Below are positions 35,070-44,700 of a stretch of DNA of 60,052 nucleotides, in pieces. The position numbers and the translations under genes were made by a program. The notes below the pieces were generated by a model. It saw nothing but the letters and a program-made list of their open reading frames with translations. It did no database searches and was not told the DNA's origin. Source of the stretch: an uncultured bacterium (GTDB taxonomy: Bacteria; Bacillota; Clostridia; Lachnospirales; Lachnospiraceae); contig CANDBT010000029.1 in the NCBI GenBank assembly GCA_947383005.1, positions 1 to 60,052 on the forward strand, written 5' to 3'. Positions within the stretch are counted from its first letter, which is position 1; each line of letters opens with the position of its first letter.

Positions 35070-35837
35070 ATGAATTTAACAAAATGTAAAAGCGGACATT
35101 ATTACGATGCGGATAAATATGCTTCTTGCCCCCATTGCGGCAAAGGCGGCGGTAACGATGATTCAACGATGAGCATGGGCAATCCGTCGATGCAGCCGAC
35201 ACCTCAGCCTGCCATGGGGGGCGGCCCCGCTATGGGAGGCGGCCCGGGAATGATGGGCATGGGAGGCGGCCCGTCTATGCAGGGAATGGCAGGAGGAGCC
35301 GGCATGCAGGGCATGGGAGGCCCGGCGATGATGGGCGGGGGATTCCCCAACGAAACCGATAAGACCGTCAGCCTGGCCCAGGCAGTCAATGTAGCCAGCA
35401 GCGCATCCCCCATCGCTCCCGGCCGCGTGGACGACAGTGATAAGACCATCAGCTATTACGGCGGTTCCTTGGGAAGCGAGCCGGTGGTAGGATGGCTGGT
35501 GTGTGTGGAGGGCGAGATGCTGGGTAAGGCTTTCGAGCTGAAAAACGGCAAAAACTTTATCGGACGTTCGCACAATATGGATATCGTGCTGCAGGGTGAT
35601 GCCAATGTCTCCCGGGAACGCCATGCGATCGTCACTTATGAACCGAAAGGAAGGATATTCTTTGCTCAGCCGGGAGAGTCCAGAGAACTGTTTTATGTAA
35701 ATGGCCAGGTAGTTCTGATGAATGTGGAGCTTCATGACCGTGATGTGTTGAATGTGGGTAATACCAAACTGATGTTTGTTCCTTTCTGCGGCCCTGATTT
35801 TTCCTGGGATGACTTGTTAGCAAACAGAGGAGCATAA
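35070..35837 (+). CDS. Zinc-knuckle FHA protein with Gly/Met-rich linker
   Basis: 255 residues, paralogous to the protein at 24815. The N-terminal CKSGHYYDADKYASCPHCG is followed by a Gly/Met/Pro-rich repeat region (about 49-93), then two acidic Thr sites, Thr99 (ETDKTVSL) and Thr126 (DSDKTISYYG). The FHA domain occupies about 150-250 (NFIGRSHNMDIVL..ANVSRERHAIV). The Thr sites resemble GarA-type phospho-switch sites. It follows the pseudokinase gene with a GGAGG site and ends one base before the PASTA kinase. Confidence 0.83.
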   Translation: MNLTKCKSGHYYDADKYASCPHCGKGGGNDDSTMSMGNPSMQPTPQPAMGGGPAMGGGPGMMGMGGGPSMQGMAGGAGMQGMGGPAMMGGGFPNETDKTVSLAQAVNVASSASPIAPGRVDDSDKTISYYGGSLGSEPVVGWLVCVEGEMLGKAFELKNGKNFIGRSHNMDIVLQGDANVSRERHAIVTYEPKGRIFFAQPGESRELFYVNGQVVLMNVELHDRDVLNVGNTKLMFVPFCGPDFSWDDLLANRGA

Positions 35838-35838
35838 A

Positions 35839-38052
35839 ATGAAACAGCTATGTTTGGGATGTATGCAGCCCTATGATACGGAATATGAGGTCTGTCCTTA
35901 TTGCGGGTATCTGCAGAATACCCCTGCCAAAGAGGTTTATCATATTGCTCCCGGGACTACCATACATGGCCGCTATCTGGTAGGACGGGTTTTGGGCTCC
36001 GGAGGTTTTGGCATTACCTATATCGGTTATGACCTGACTCTGGCCAAGAAAGTTGCGATAAAAGAATATCTGCCGATTGAATTTGCCACCCGGATGCCGA
36101 ATCAGACGAATGTAACCGTCTATGCGGGGGAGAAATACGAGCAGTTCACGGCCGGGATGAAGAAATCCCTGGACGAGGCCAAGCGTTTGGCAGAATTCCG
36201 CCAGACGGAGGGGATCACTCAGATCTTTGATTTTTTTGAGGAGAACAACACGGCCTATATCGTTATGGAGCTTCTGGAAGGGGAAACCCTGAAAGAGCGG
36301 CTGAAACGGCAAAACAAGATGTCCGTGCAGGAGGCGTTGCCGATTATTTTGGCGGTGATCGAGGCGTTAAAGCAAGTACATGCCAAAAGCATTATCCACA
36401 GGGATATCGCACCAGACAATATCTATCTTTTGAAGGACGGGACGGTAAAGCTGTTGGACTTCGGCGCTTCCCGCCAGGTGACGACCACGCACAGCAAATC
36501 GCTGACGGTTATCCTGAAGCTGGGATATGCGCCTATTGAGCAGTACCAGAGCGGCGGCAACCAGGGACCGTGGACGGACGTATATGCGCTGGCGGCAACG
36601 TTTTACCGGATGATTACCGGTAAGAAACCGCCGGAATCCCAGGAGAGAAGGCTTGATGATACTTTGAAAGAGCCTTCCAAGCTGGGCGTGCAGATTGACA
36701 AAAACCTGGAAAATGCACTGATGAATGCGCTGAACGTGCGCATTGAAGACCGTACCCAGTCGGCGGAGGAATTCGGAGCGCAGCTTAAGTCGTCGGATGT
36801 GGAGCGGTGGACACCTACGCCGGATCCGCCGGACCCGGGGAAATGGCCCACGTGGCTGAAAGCCGTATGCATAGTCGGGATAGTAGCAGTGGTTGCTGCC
36901 TTCGGCGTGTTGGTCACGGGAGTTTTGATTCCCCAGCTTGGCAACATGGGGGAAGGGGTGACACTGGCAGCAAATGCCGTATATGCCCCCAACCTGGTCA
37001 ATATGTCCAGGGATACGGCCAGGGAGTTGGTAGAGGGCAGGGAGTTGGTATTTGAGGTAGGAGGCACCCAGACATCCGATACGATTTTAAAGGGCTATGT
37101 CCTTGGCCAGACTAACGATAAGGACGAACGGATTTTGCCGGGCGATGAGTTGGAAAAAGGTTCTGTTATCCGCGTGGTGATTAGTTCCGGTACCGGAAGG
37201 GTAAGCATCCCGGACCTTTTGTGGATGCAGGGAGATAAAGTATCCCAGAGGCTGGAAGAGCTTGGGCTGCCGGCGGTGAATACCAGGGAGGACAGCCAGA
37301 GCTGGGCGCCGAAAGGCGTAGTGACCGGTTTTGAGGCCAACGGAGAAAACCTGGCGGTCAACGGGACGGAAGACGTGGAAGTGGAAGAAGGCGCCGTGTT
37401 TACCTTGCTGGTTTCCGCCGGGAACGCAGACGCGGGCAGCGGGAGCGCCCAGGTGCCGGATCTTTCCGGCGTCTCCGAAGATGAGGCATATAGTACCCTT
37501 CAGAATGAAGGGCTGTTCCTGGAAAAAGAAGAGGTGGAATACAACCCGTCGGTTCCCCGCGGGCAGATTATCAGCCAGACGCCCGCGGCCGGGACACAGG
37601 CCGCGAAGGGTGATGTTATAAAAGTGACGGTCAGTTCCGGAGCCAGGAAAGTGCAGATGGTTGACGTGCAGAATATGCAGGAGGCTGAGGCAAGGCAGGC
37701 TTTGGAAGATATCGGCTTGGTTGTGGATACCTCATCACAGGAATATAGCGCCACGGTAGAGGCAGGCAGGGTTATTTCCCAGAGCGTAGCGCCCGGGCCG
37801 GTAGATGAAGGCACGACGGTCAGCCTGGTGATCAGCCGGGGGCCGGAACCGGCACAGACGACGGCAGCAAGGACGACGGCCAGACAGACGACAAGCGCGG
37901 GCGGAGGCGGAGGACAGCAGCCGGCAAATCCGGGGCCGCAGCCGACGACTACAGCAGCGCCACCAGAACCGACGACTACAGCAGCGCCACCGCCGACTAC
38001 TACAGAGGCGAGCGGGAATCCCTTCTGGGATTGGCATGACGGAAACCAATAA
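35839..38052 (+). CDS. PASTA-domain transmembrane Ser/Thr protein kinase
   Basis: 737 residues, PrkC/PknB-like but with an extra N-terminal zinc ribbon (CLGCMQPYDTEYEVCPYCG). Kinase domain 45-318: LGSGGFGITYIGYD, VAIKEYLP, IIHRDIAPDN, LLDFGASR. TM helix at 339-366. Four PASTA-like external repeats (about 380-672), each ending in a VVISSG or VTVSSG pattern, would bind cell-wall muropeptide or lipid II. A Thr/Pro-rich tail (673-737) contains a duplicated 27-base DNA unit near 37945-38000. Should be catalytically active. GAGGAGC precedes ATG 35839. Confidence 0.9.
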   Translation: MKQLCLGCMQPYDTEYEVCPYCGYLQNTPAKEVYHIAPGTTIHGRYLVGRVLGSGGFGITYIGYDLTLAKKVAIKEYLPIEFATRMPNQTNVTVYAGEKYEQFTAGMKKSLDEAKRLAEFRQTEGITQIFDFFEENNTAYIVMELLEGETLKERLKRQNKMSVQEALPIILAVIEALKQVHAKSIIHRDIAPDNIYLLKDGTVKLLDFGASRQVTTTHSKSLTVILKLGYAPIEQYQSGGNQGPWTDVYALAATFYRMITGKKPPESQERRLDDTLKEPSKLGVQIDKNLENALMNALNVRIEDRTQSAEEFGAQLKSSDVERWTPTPDPPDPGKWPTWLKAVCIVGIVAVVAAFGVLVTGVLIPQLGNMGEGVTLAANAVYAPNLVNMSRDTARELVEGRELVFEVGGTQTSDTILKGYVLGQTNDKDERILPGDELEKGSVIRVVISSGTGRVSIPDLLWMQGDKVSQRLEELGLPAVNTREDSQSWAPKGVVTGFEANGENLAVNGTEDVEVEEGAVFTLLVSAGNADAGSGSAQVPDLSGVSEDEAYSTLQNEGLFLEKEEVEYNPSVPRGQIISQTPAAGTQAAKGDVIKVTVSSGARKVQMVDVQNMQEAEARQALEDIGLVVDTSSQEYSATVEAGRVISQSVAPGPVDEGTTVSLVISRGPEPAQTTAARTTARQTTSAGGGGGQQPANPGPQPTTTAAPPEPTTTAAPPPTTTEASGNPFWDWHDGNQ

Positions 38053-38103
38053 TCATGTACTCCCGGCCTTCCGGGAGCACATGATCCGGGAAAGGAGGAG
38101 AGG

Positions 38104-38772
38104 ATGAAGCAGAAGGCAGCGGGCATTATGGCCATAATTGCGATGTCGCTATTTTTTGCCTCTGCCGTATGGGCAGGCCAGTGGAAAGAGGATAACGGAA
38201 AATACTGGTATGAGAATGACGACGGAAGCCGGATATGGCAGAATATTTGGGAATATGAAGGCGAAAGATACGGGTTTGACGATGACGGATATATGCTGAC
38301 CGGATGGCAGAACTTTTCCCGGGAAAAATGGTATTACTTTTCTCCGGACTCCGGAAAGATGGTTCGCGGATGGCTGCAGCAAGACGGAAAGTGGTATTAT
38401 TTGGATGAATTGGACGGCCATATGTATACCGGCGGGCCAAAGAACATTGATGGGAAATTATACTTTTTCCACTGGGATACGGGGCAGATGAGGGCGAATG
38501 AGATTTTTTGCGCCTGTGACGGCAATCCCCGGCCGGAGGAAGGGCGTTGCTTTTACCAGGCAAATCCGGACGGGACGCTCAGATGCAATGACGAAGACCG
38601 GAATCCGCAGAATCCGAGTGAGCTTGTCCGATATGACGATAAAGGCAGGATAACCGCATACAACAGGGTGACGAATCATTATGAGCAATTGATTTGTCAT
38701 AAACCGGAGCATGATTTGAAGGGAATACAGAAGCCGGAGGAAGAAGCCGGGCAACCGGAAAGCCAAAGCTGA
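38104..38772 (+). CDS. Secreted protein with cell-wall/glucan-binding repeats, paralogue 1
   Basis: 222 residues with a signal peptide ending near ASAVWAG. At least four Trp/Tyr-rich repeats of the choline/glucan-binding type follow (GKYWYENDDGS, LTGWQNF, KWYYFSPDSGKM, GWLQQDGKWYYLDELDG). A C-terminal module with Cys pairs (FCACDGNPRP, DGTLRCNDEDRNP, LICHKPEHD) also occurs in the next gene. First of three tandem paralogues between the PASTA kinase and the FHA membrane proteins. Probably surface-bound by the repeats; the C-terminal module is not one I recognise. Confidence 0.75.
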   Translation: MKQKAAGIMAIIAMSLFFASAVWAGQWKEDNGKYWYENDDGSRIWQNIWEYEGERYGFDDDGYMLTGWQNFSREKWYYFSPDSGKMVRGWLQQDGKWYYLDELDGHMYTGGPKNIDGKLYFFHWDTGQMRANEIFCACDGNPRPEEGRCFYQANPDGTLRCNDEDRNPQNPSELVRYDDKGRITAYNRVTNHYEQLICHKPEHDLKGIQKPEEEAGQPESQS

Positions 38773-38821
38773 TTTTGTTGGCAGGTTCGGCGGGAAGATA
38801 ATCCGGAGGAAGGAGAAAAAG

Positions 38822-39502
38822 ATGAGCAGGAAGGTGGCCGGTGTTTTTATCGCGATGATGATGTCAGCGTTGTTTGCCTCTGCCGTATGGGCAGGCGAAT
38901 GGAAAGAAGACAGTGGGAAGTATTGGTATGAAAAAGATGACGGAAGCCGGATACGCCAGGAAATCCGGGAAATTGACGGGGTAAGATATGCTTTTGACTC
39001 GGAAGGCTACCGGGTATCCGGATGGTACAAATTTTCCTCACAGTGGTATTACTTTTCCCCTGAATCCGGGAAAATGGCTTACGGGTGGCTGCAGGATGAC
39101 GATAAATGGTATTACCTGGATGAGCGGGACGGCTTTATGTTTACCGGCGGTCCCAAAAGGATTGACAAGAAATTATATTATTTCCGTTGGGACAACGGGC
39201 AGATGAGGCAGGGGGAGATTTTTTGTGCCTGTGATACCAATCCCGAGCCTCCCGGTGACAACCGAAGTTTTTACCAGGCGAATGCGGACGGAACGCTCAA
39301 ATGCAATGAGGATGACCGTAATCCCAATAATCCTTACGAAATCGTGCGCTATGATATGGAGGGCCGGATAACGGCTTATAATAAAGAAAAGGATTATTAT
39401 GAACTGCTCAGGTGCGACAACCCGGAACACAATCCCAGGCTCAAGCAGCATCTGGAGGAAGAAGCCAGGAAGCTGGAAAGGGATAGTTCCGCCCGCCACT
39501 AA
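38822..39502 (+). CDS. Secreted protein with cell-wall/glucan-binding repeats, paralogue 2
   Basis: 226 residues, closely similar to paralogue 1 throughout: signal peptide, GKYWYEKDDGSRI, QWYYFSPESGKM, KWYYLDERDG, and the Cys module FCACDTNPEPPG..GTLKCNEDDRNP..LLRCDNPEH. The high identity and 49-base gap point to recent tandem duplication. GGAGGAAGGAG precedes ATG 38822. Predicted extracellular. Confidence 0.75.
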   Translation: MSRKVAGVFIAMMMSALFASAVWAGEWKEDSGKYWYEKDDGSRIRQEIREIDGVRYAFDSEGYRVSGWYKFSSQWYYFSPESGKMAYGWLQDDDKWYYLDERDGFMFTGGPKRIDKKLYYFRWDNGQMRQGEIFCACDTNPEPPGDNRSFYQANADGTLKCNEDDRNPNNPYEIVRYDMEGRITAYNKEKDYYELLRCDNPEHNPRLKQHLEEEARKLERDSSARH

Positions 39503-39651
39503 GAGCTGTTTGGGATTTTGGGTTGACGGCTGCAGGCGGCGCCCGCCTGGCAGCAGCAAAAGACCTTTTGGCACTTCTGGCATAATTATGGTTATATAAT
39601 TAAAATGCAATATAAATCATGAAAGATAATCAGGAAAGCGAGGAAGAAAAA

Positions 39652-40473
39652 ATGAAGAAAACAGTAGTTGGAGTGTTGGCGACTATGGCCATGTCTGTGA
39701 TATTTGCCTCTGCCGCATGGGCGGGCTGGGATTGGGACGGCGGCGAATCCCGGTGGTATTACAGCGACCCGGAGAGCGGGGAAAGGCTGACCGGATGGCA
39801 GGAGGTCGACGGGGCCTGGTATTATCTGGAGCCGGAAAACAACGGCGCGATGCACACGGGCTGGCTGGATCTGAACAATAAGCGGTATTTCTGTGACCTT
39901 AACACAGGCAAGATGAAGAAAAATGAAGTGTTCTGCACCTGCAACGAACCGGCTTATGGCGATGGATTCCTCTATCAGGTGGACGGTGAAGGTGCGCTGA
40001 TTACAAAAGGAGAGAGCGCGAATCCCAAAGATCCGGACGAGATGATTATCTACTGCAACGATGGCAAGCTGAAACTGAAGGATTCGGTTACTATCGGAGC
40101 AGGGATTGCCACCGGAAGCACTTATTACCAGTATGTACTTTGCGATCATTATAAAAATATCCAGTATGGCCAGAATGAGGAGGATATCCGCAACGGAATT
40201 ATCGAAAACACCGAGCTGTATAACGACCGTTATATCCGCCGGGTAAAGGGCGCTTCCTATAAGGTGCGCCAGGAGAGGCTGGAAAAATGGAAAGCATCCG
40301 TAGCCAGGAAGTTGAGCCAGCTTAAAGTGGAGCAGGAATGGATTGAGAAGTATTACCAGGATGTCCAGAGCGGCAAATTTGAGAATGGCGACGAGTGGGT
40401 AGACTACATGGAGCGCAAGATGAATGGCGACTGGACCGGCGACTATGAAGATGACGATGAAGAGTGGGATTAA
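39652..40473 (+). CDS. Secreted protein with cell-wall/glucan-binding repeats, paralogue 3 (diverged)
   Basis: 273 residues. A signal peptide is followed by shortened repeats (SRWYYSDPESGERLTGW, GAWYYLEPENNGAMHTGW) and a diverged Cys module (FCTCNEPAYG..YVLCDHY). A long charged helical C-terminal region (about 190-273, rich in Glu, Lys, Trp) is absent from the other two. GAGGAAG before ATG 39652 fits better than ATG 39619. The preceding gap, 39503-39651, holds a TATAAT at 39595-39600 with no good -35. Confidence 0.7.
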   Translation: MKKTVVGVLATMAMSVIFASAAWAGWDWDGGESRWYYSDPESGERLTGWQEVDGAWYYLEPENNGAMHTGWLDLNNKRYFCDLNTGKMKKNEVFCTCNEPAYGDGFLYQVDGEGALITKGESANPKDPDEMIIYCNDGKLKLKDSVTIGAGIATGSTYYQYVLCDHYKNIQYGQNEEDIRNGIIENTELYNDRYIRRVKGASYKVRQERLEKWKASVARKLSQLKVEQEWIEKYYQDVQSGKFENGDEWVDYMERKMNGDWTGDYEDDDEEWD

Positions 40474-40561
40474 GCCTGACCGGTATTGAAACTTGCCTAT
40501 GGCTGCTGTCTGTCAGGAGGACGGCAGCCCCTTACTACATTGAACGAATGGTGGAGCAATT

Positions 40562-41167
40562 ATGTTGGATGAATTAAAGGATTTTATAAGCGAGTATCCC
40601 TGGATTATTTTGGTGATAGCTGGTATTCTGCTGATGGTTATTATCATTATTGTGGCCCTTTTGCTGTTGATGAAAAAGAGTGGAGGGAAAAACAATTCGA
40701 ATATGTCTTTTGAAACATTAGATGAAGTGACCATAGATCCCGGTATGCGTTCCGTCCCGGTACAACCCATAAAGACAGCGCCTATTGAGCCGATGTTCGG
40801 GGAGGAGAACCTTACGCGTAAGTTGTTTCCGCCCCAGTATCCCGATATGGGGCTGAAAAGCTATCAGTTGGAGATGTATGACTTGAATATGCCGGGACAG
40901 GTATACCGGGTCAACGTGACGGATCGGATTACCATTGGCCGGAGCCATGACTGTATGATCAGCATACTTAACCCGACAATGTCGGGCCACCACTGTGAAA
41001 TTGTGCTTCGCAATGGTAAATTGTACATACAAGATACCGGTTCGACAAACGGCACATTTTTAAACGGGAACCCCAACCGGATAACCGAAGCGGAACTGGA
41101 GTCGGGCAGTACGGTGAAAATGGGGTCAGCCGAGTACCAGGTCCAGATTTCGCTGGTATCCATGTAG
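40562..41167 (+). CDS. Membrane-anchored FHA protein, first
   Basis: 201 residues. An N-terminal TM helix (about 14-38) leads to a cytoplasmic linker and a canonical FHA domain (about 118-195: RITIGRSHDCMISI, TMSGHHCEIV, GSTNGTFLNG) with the Arg, Ser/Gly-His and Asn residues that bind phosphothreonine. It directly precedes the second membrane FHA gene and essC, so it may be a phospho-dependent dock for the secretion machine, taking the place of the missing EssB-like component. That role is inference. Confidence 0.83.
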   Translation: MLDELKDFISEYPWIILVIAGILLMVIIIIVALLLLMKKSGGKNNSNMSFETLDEVTIDPGMRSVPVQPIKTAPIEPMFGEENLTRKLFPPQYPDMGLKSYQLEMYDLNMPGQVYRVNVTDRITIGRSHDCMISILNPTMSGHHCEIVLRNGKLYIQDTGSTNGTFLNGNPNRITEAELESGSTVKMGSAEYQVQISLVSM

Positions 41168-41185
41168 CCTGCCGGGGGAGGACAG

Positions 41186-41776
41186 ATGATACAATTTCTG
41201 AAAGACAGATGGTATTTTATTGTAGCAGCAATTATCCTGCTGGTGGTGTTTATGATTGTCCAAAACATATTAAAAAGCCAGAAGAAAAAGAAGGAACAGT
41301 ATCAGCAGCGGCTGAAAGAACAGGTACTCAGCGAAGCCTTGAAAAACAGCCGTACGAACAAAAACGTATTTGCCGGGAACGATCAGGCTGCACCTCTGGA
41401 TTTGGGAACCATTCCGGGAAGGCCGGATGGCGCCAGGGGCGGCCGGATTGTCGTGCAGTTGGCGGTTACAGGAGAAAAGACCGACCTGTATGTAGTTAAG
41501 CCGGAAGAGCATGTGCTTTTGGGGCGTACTCCCGGCATGAATAAGATTGTGCTGCCCAATGAAAACGTGGCGCAGCAGCAATGCGATGTGTTTTTACACC
41601 ATGAACAAGTATATGTAAGAAATCTGAATCCGACCTTTCCGATGGCTCTGAGGCGCAAAAAACAGCAGACGCCGGTCGGGGATAAGGGAATCCGAATTTT
41701 GACAGGGGACTTGATGCTGATAGGGCCATACCGTATTCAGGTTACTCTGATGGATTACGAAGGAAACATAGTGTGA
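41186..41776 (+). CDS. Membrane-anchored protein with degenerate FHA domain
   Basis: 196 residues. TM helix at about 10-31, then a charged linker and an FHA-like fold (about 90-190: HVLLGRTPGMNKIVL, NVAQQQCDVFLHH). The Ser-His and Asn of the FHA phosphothreonine pocket are replaced, so it may bind protein without phosphorylation. GGGGGAGGAC precedes ATG 41186, and essC starts 13 bases after it. It pairs with the preceding membrane FHA protein. Confidence 0.75.
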   Translation: MIQFLKDRWYFIVAAIILLVVFMIVQNILKSQKKKKEQYQQRLKEQVLSEALKNSRTNKNVFAGNDQAAPLDLGTIPGRPDGARGGRIVVQLAVTGEKTDLYVVKPEEHVLLGRTPGMNKIVLPNENVAQQQCDVFLHHEQVYVRNLNPTFPMALRRKKQQTPVGDKGIRILTGDLMLIGPYRIQVTLMDYEGNIV

Positions 41777-41789
41777 AAAGGAGTGGGAT

Positions 41790-44700
41790 ATGAGCACGGT
41801 ACTATCGGTTTATACCAATAATGCGTATAAAGAATTCCAGCTTCCTGCGCTGGCTAATGCCGATTACAATATTGGTATCTCCAGCCAGTTCTTTTCTTTA
41901 AAAGAAGATTTGACGCTCCGTCTGGAGTCAGTCAATGGAAGCTGGCGTTTGCGGCACAGCAAGGTTTATGAACTGGGCAAAGAGGGCGGGGATCCTTACG
42001 GGTATCTGCAGTCGAATGATATTATTCAAATTTCCACCTGGCTTGGCGAGCGGATGACCCTGGTGGTGACACAAAGGGAAAATACCTTTGAGGTGCTGAA
42101 TAAGTATGATATTTCCAAATTGAATCAAATTACCATCGGATCGGCGCCGGAGAGTGATATCTGCTATCATTTTTTGAATTTGATTTCCAGAAAACATGCA
42201 GTGCTGACGAAAAACGGCAATCAGTGGACTCTTGAAGATGTCAGTTCCAACGGTATCTTCCTGAACGAAAAGAAGATGGCAAGCCGGGTGGTTCTCCAGT
42301 TGGGAGACTGTATCAGTATTTATGGATTGAAAATTATTTATTTGGACGGGAAGCTGGCTATCACTTCAGTAAACCGACAGTTGAATATCAGCAATAAAAT
42401 CCTTCCGCTTCATTATGTGAGGGATGCCGCGGAAGAGAAAAAGGAAACGGCAAAACAGATTCGGGAGAAACAGTATTTTCATCGGGCGCCGAGAAACGTA
42501 GCACCTTTGGAGACAGATCCTATCGAGATTGAGGCGCCTCCCTCCCCGCAGAAGCAGAGGGAAAAGCCTTTGTTTATGGTGGCCGGCCCGGCCTTTACCA
42601 TGGCTATCCCCATGGTTTTGGGAACTTTGCTGACCGTGTACGGTTCTTCCGGCGGCGGAGGCGTTTATATGCTGACCGGATTGATTACGGCTGTAGGCGC
42701 GGCAGTCCTGGGGGTATTCTGGGCGATTATCAATGTAAGGTACGATAAAAAAATTTCCGCAGAAGAGGAGAAAAAGCGTTTTGAGGCTTACAGCGCCTAT
42801 TTAATCCGGCGGGTGGAGATGATTAAGGAAAAGTACGAGAAAACCCGCCAGGTGCTGCTGGCGTTGTATCCCCCGGCCCAGGCATGCCTGAAATACGACC
42901 GTCTTAATCCGGCCTTGTGGAGCAGGAACCGCAGCCATGACGACTTTTTGTCTCATCGTCTTGGTGTGGGCAACCAGCCTTTCCAAATCAAGATCGACGT
43001 GCCGAAAGAAAAATTCACCATGTCGGACGACAATCTGATGCAGAAGCCAGGGATGATCAAAAAGGAGTACGAGACACTTTACGATGTCCCGGTGCGGGTG
43101 AATCTGACGGATAATCCGATGATCGGCCTTATCGGCGGTACAGGCAAGCAGGGAGCTATTGACATTATGCACATTTTGTCTGCTCAGATTGCCGCCAATA
43201 ATTCCTATACGGATGTCAAGCTGATTTATATTTATGACGGGAAAAACCGCGGCGAGGAGTGGGAGTTTGCCAAATGGCTGCCTCATGTATGGGCAGAGGA
43301 TAAAAAGGCCCGCTATGTGGCTTCGGATAAGGAAGAGGCCAGTGATGTGTTTTACGAGCTGGTCAAAATTTTCCGTATGCGTTCGGAAGCCGAACAGAAT
43401 AATAAAAAGAAGGAAATTCCCAAACCTTATTATATCATGTTTGTTTCGGATGCTTCCGTACTGGAAGGAGAGCTGATTACCAAATATATTTATGAGGGGC
43501 AGCAGGCGGTAGGTCTGACCACCTTTATCATGACTGAAAGCTATGAGCAGCTTCCCAACCTCTGCCGGTATGTAATTCAAAAGGACGAGCATTTCCAGGG
43601 CTGCTATCAGTTGTCTGACGCTGAGCGCTGTCCGGTGCAGTTTGACCAGGTAAGCCCTATTGAGCTGGAGTATATGGCCAGAAGCCTGTGCGGAATTGAA
43701 GTAAAGGAAGTAGAAAAAGGCGGAGATATCCCGGCTTCTTTGACTTTCTTTGACATGTTTCAGGTGAATCGGCCGGAGGAACTGATGGCTGAGGAACGCT
43801 GGAGGAAGAACAGGAACTACGAAAACATGCGGGCCGAGGTAGGTGTGAAAGCCGGCGGCGAGCTGTGTTATCTGGATGTCCACGAGAAATATCATGGGCC
43901 TCACGGTCTGGTAGCCGGTACTACCGGATCAGGTAAATCGGAGACTTTGCAGACATATATGCTGTCGCTGGCGCTGAATTTCAGCCCGGATGATATCAGC
44001 TTTTTCATTATCGACTACAAAGGCGGCGGCATGGCGAACCTTTTTGACGGCCTTCCCCACCTGATCGGACAAATTTCCAACCTGTCCGGCAACCAGGTGA
44101 ACCGGGCGATGGTTTCCATCAAGAGTGAAAACAAACGGCGCCAGCGCGTATTTAACGAACATAACGTCAACAACATTAACCTCTATACAAAGCTGTATAA
44201 GAACGGCGAGGCAACGATGCCGGTTCCGCACCTGTTTATTATCATTGATGAGTTTGCCGAGCTGAAACGGGAAGAATCCGAGTTTATGCAGGAGCTGATC
44301 AGTGTGGCGCAGGTAGGACGAAGCCTTGGCGTACATTTGATTCTGGCTACGCAGAAACCCAGCGGTACGGTGGATGACAATATTTGGAGTAACTCCAAAT
44401 TCCGTCTGTGCCTGCGTGTGCAGGACCGCCAGGACAGCAACGATATGCTTCATAAGCCTGATGCGGCTTATATCACCCAGGCCGGGCGCTGTTATCTGCA
44501 GGTAGGCAACGATGAGCTTTATGAGTTGTTCCAATCCGGCTACAGCGGCGCGGTTTATGATGAAAATTCCGGTTCCTTCCAGTCAGGAATCGCTTCCATG
44601 ATCTCCATGACGGGCAAGGAGGCGCTGATCGGCAGCAATTTGAAGAGACGGCAGCAGTCCGAGCTGCGCTTCACCTGGATTCTCAATCTGATCCAGATTA

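Noticed and set aside
37945-38005. Duplicated 27-base unit considered as a repeat element
   Set aside because: It is in frame and encodes the Thr/Pro-rich tail of the PASTA kinase.
42801-43904. 367-codon minus-strand open frame inside essC
   Set aside because: Same reason: antisense shadow of a conserved gene with no start signal.
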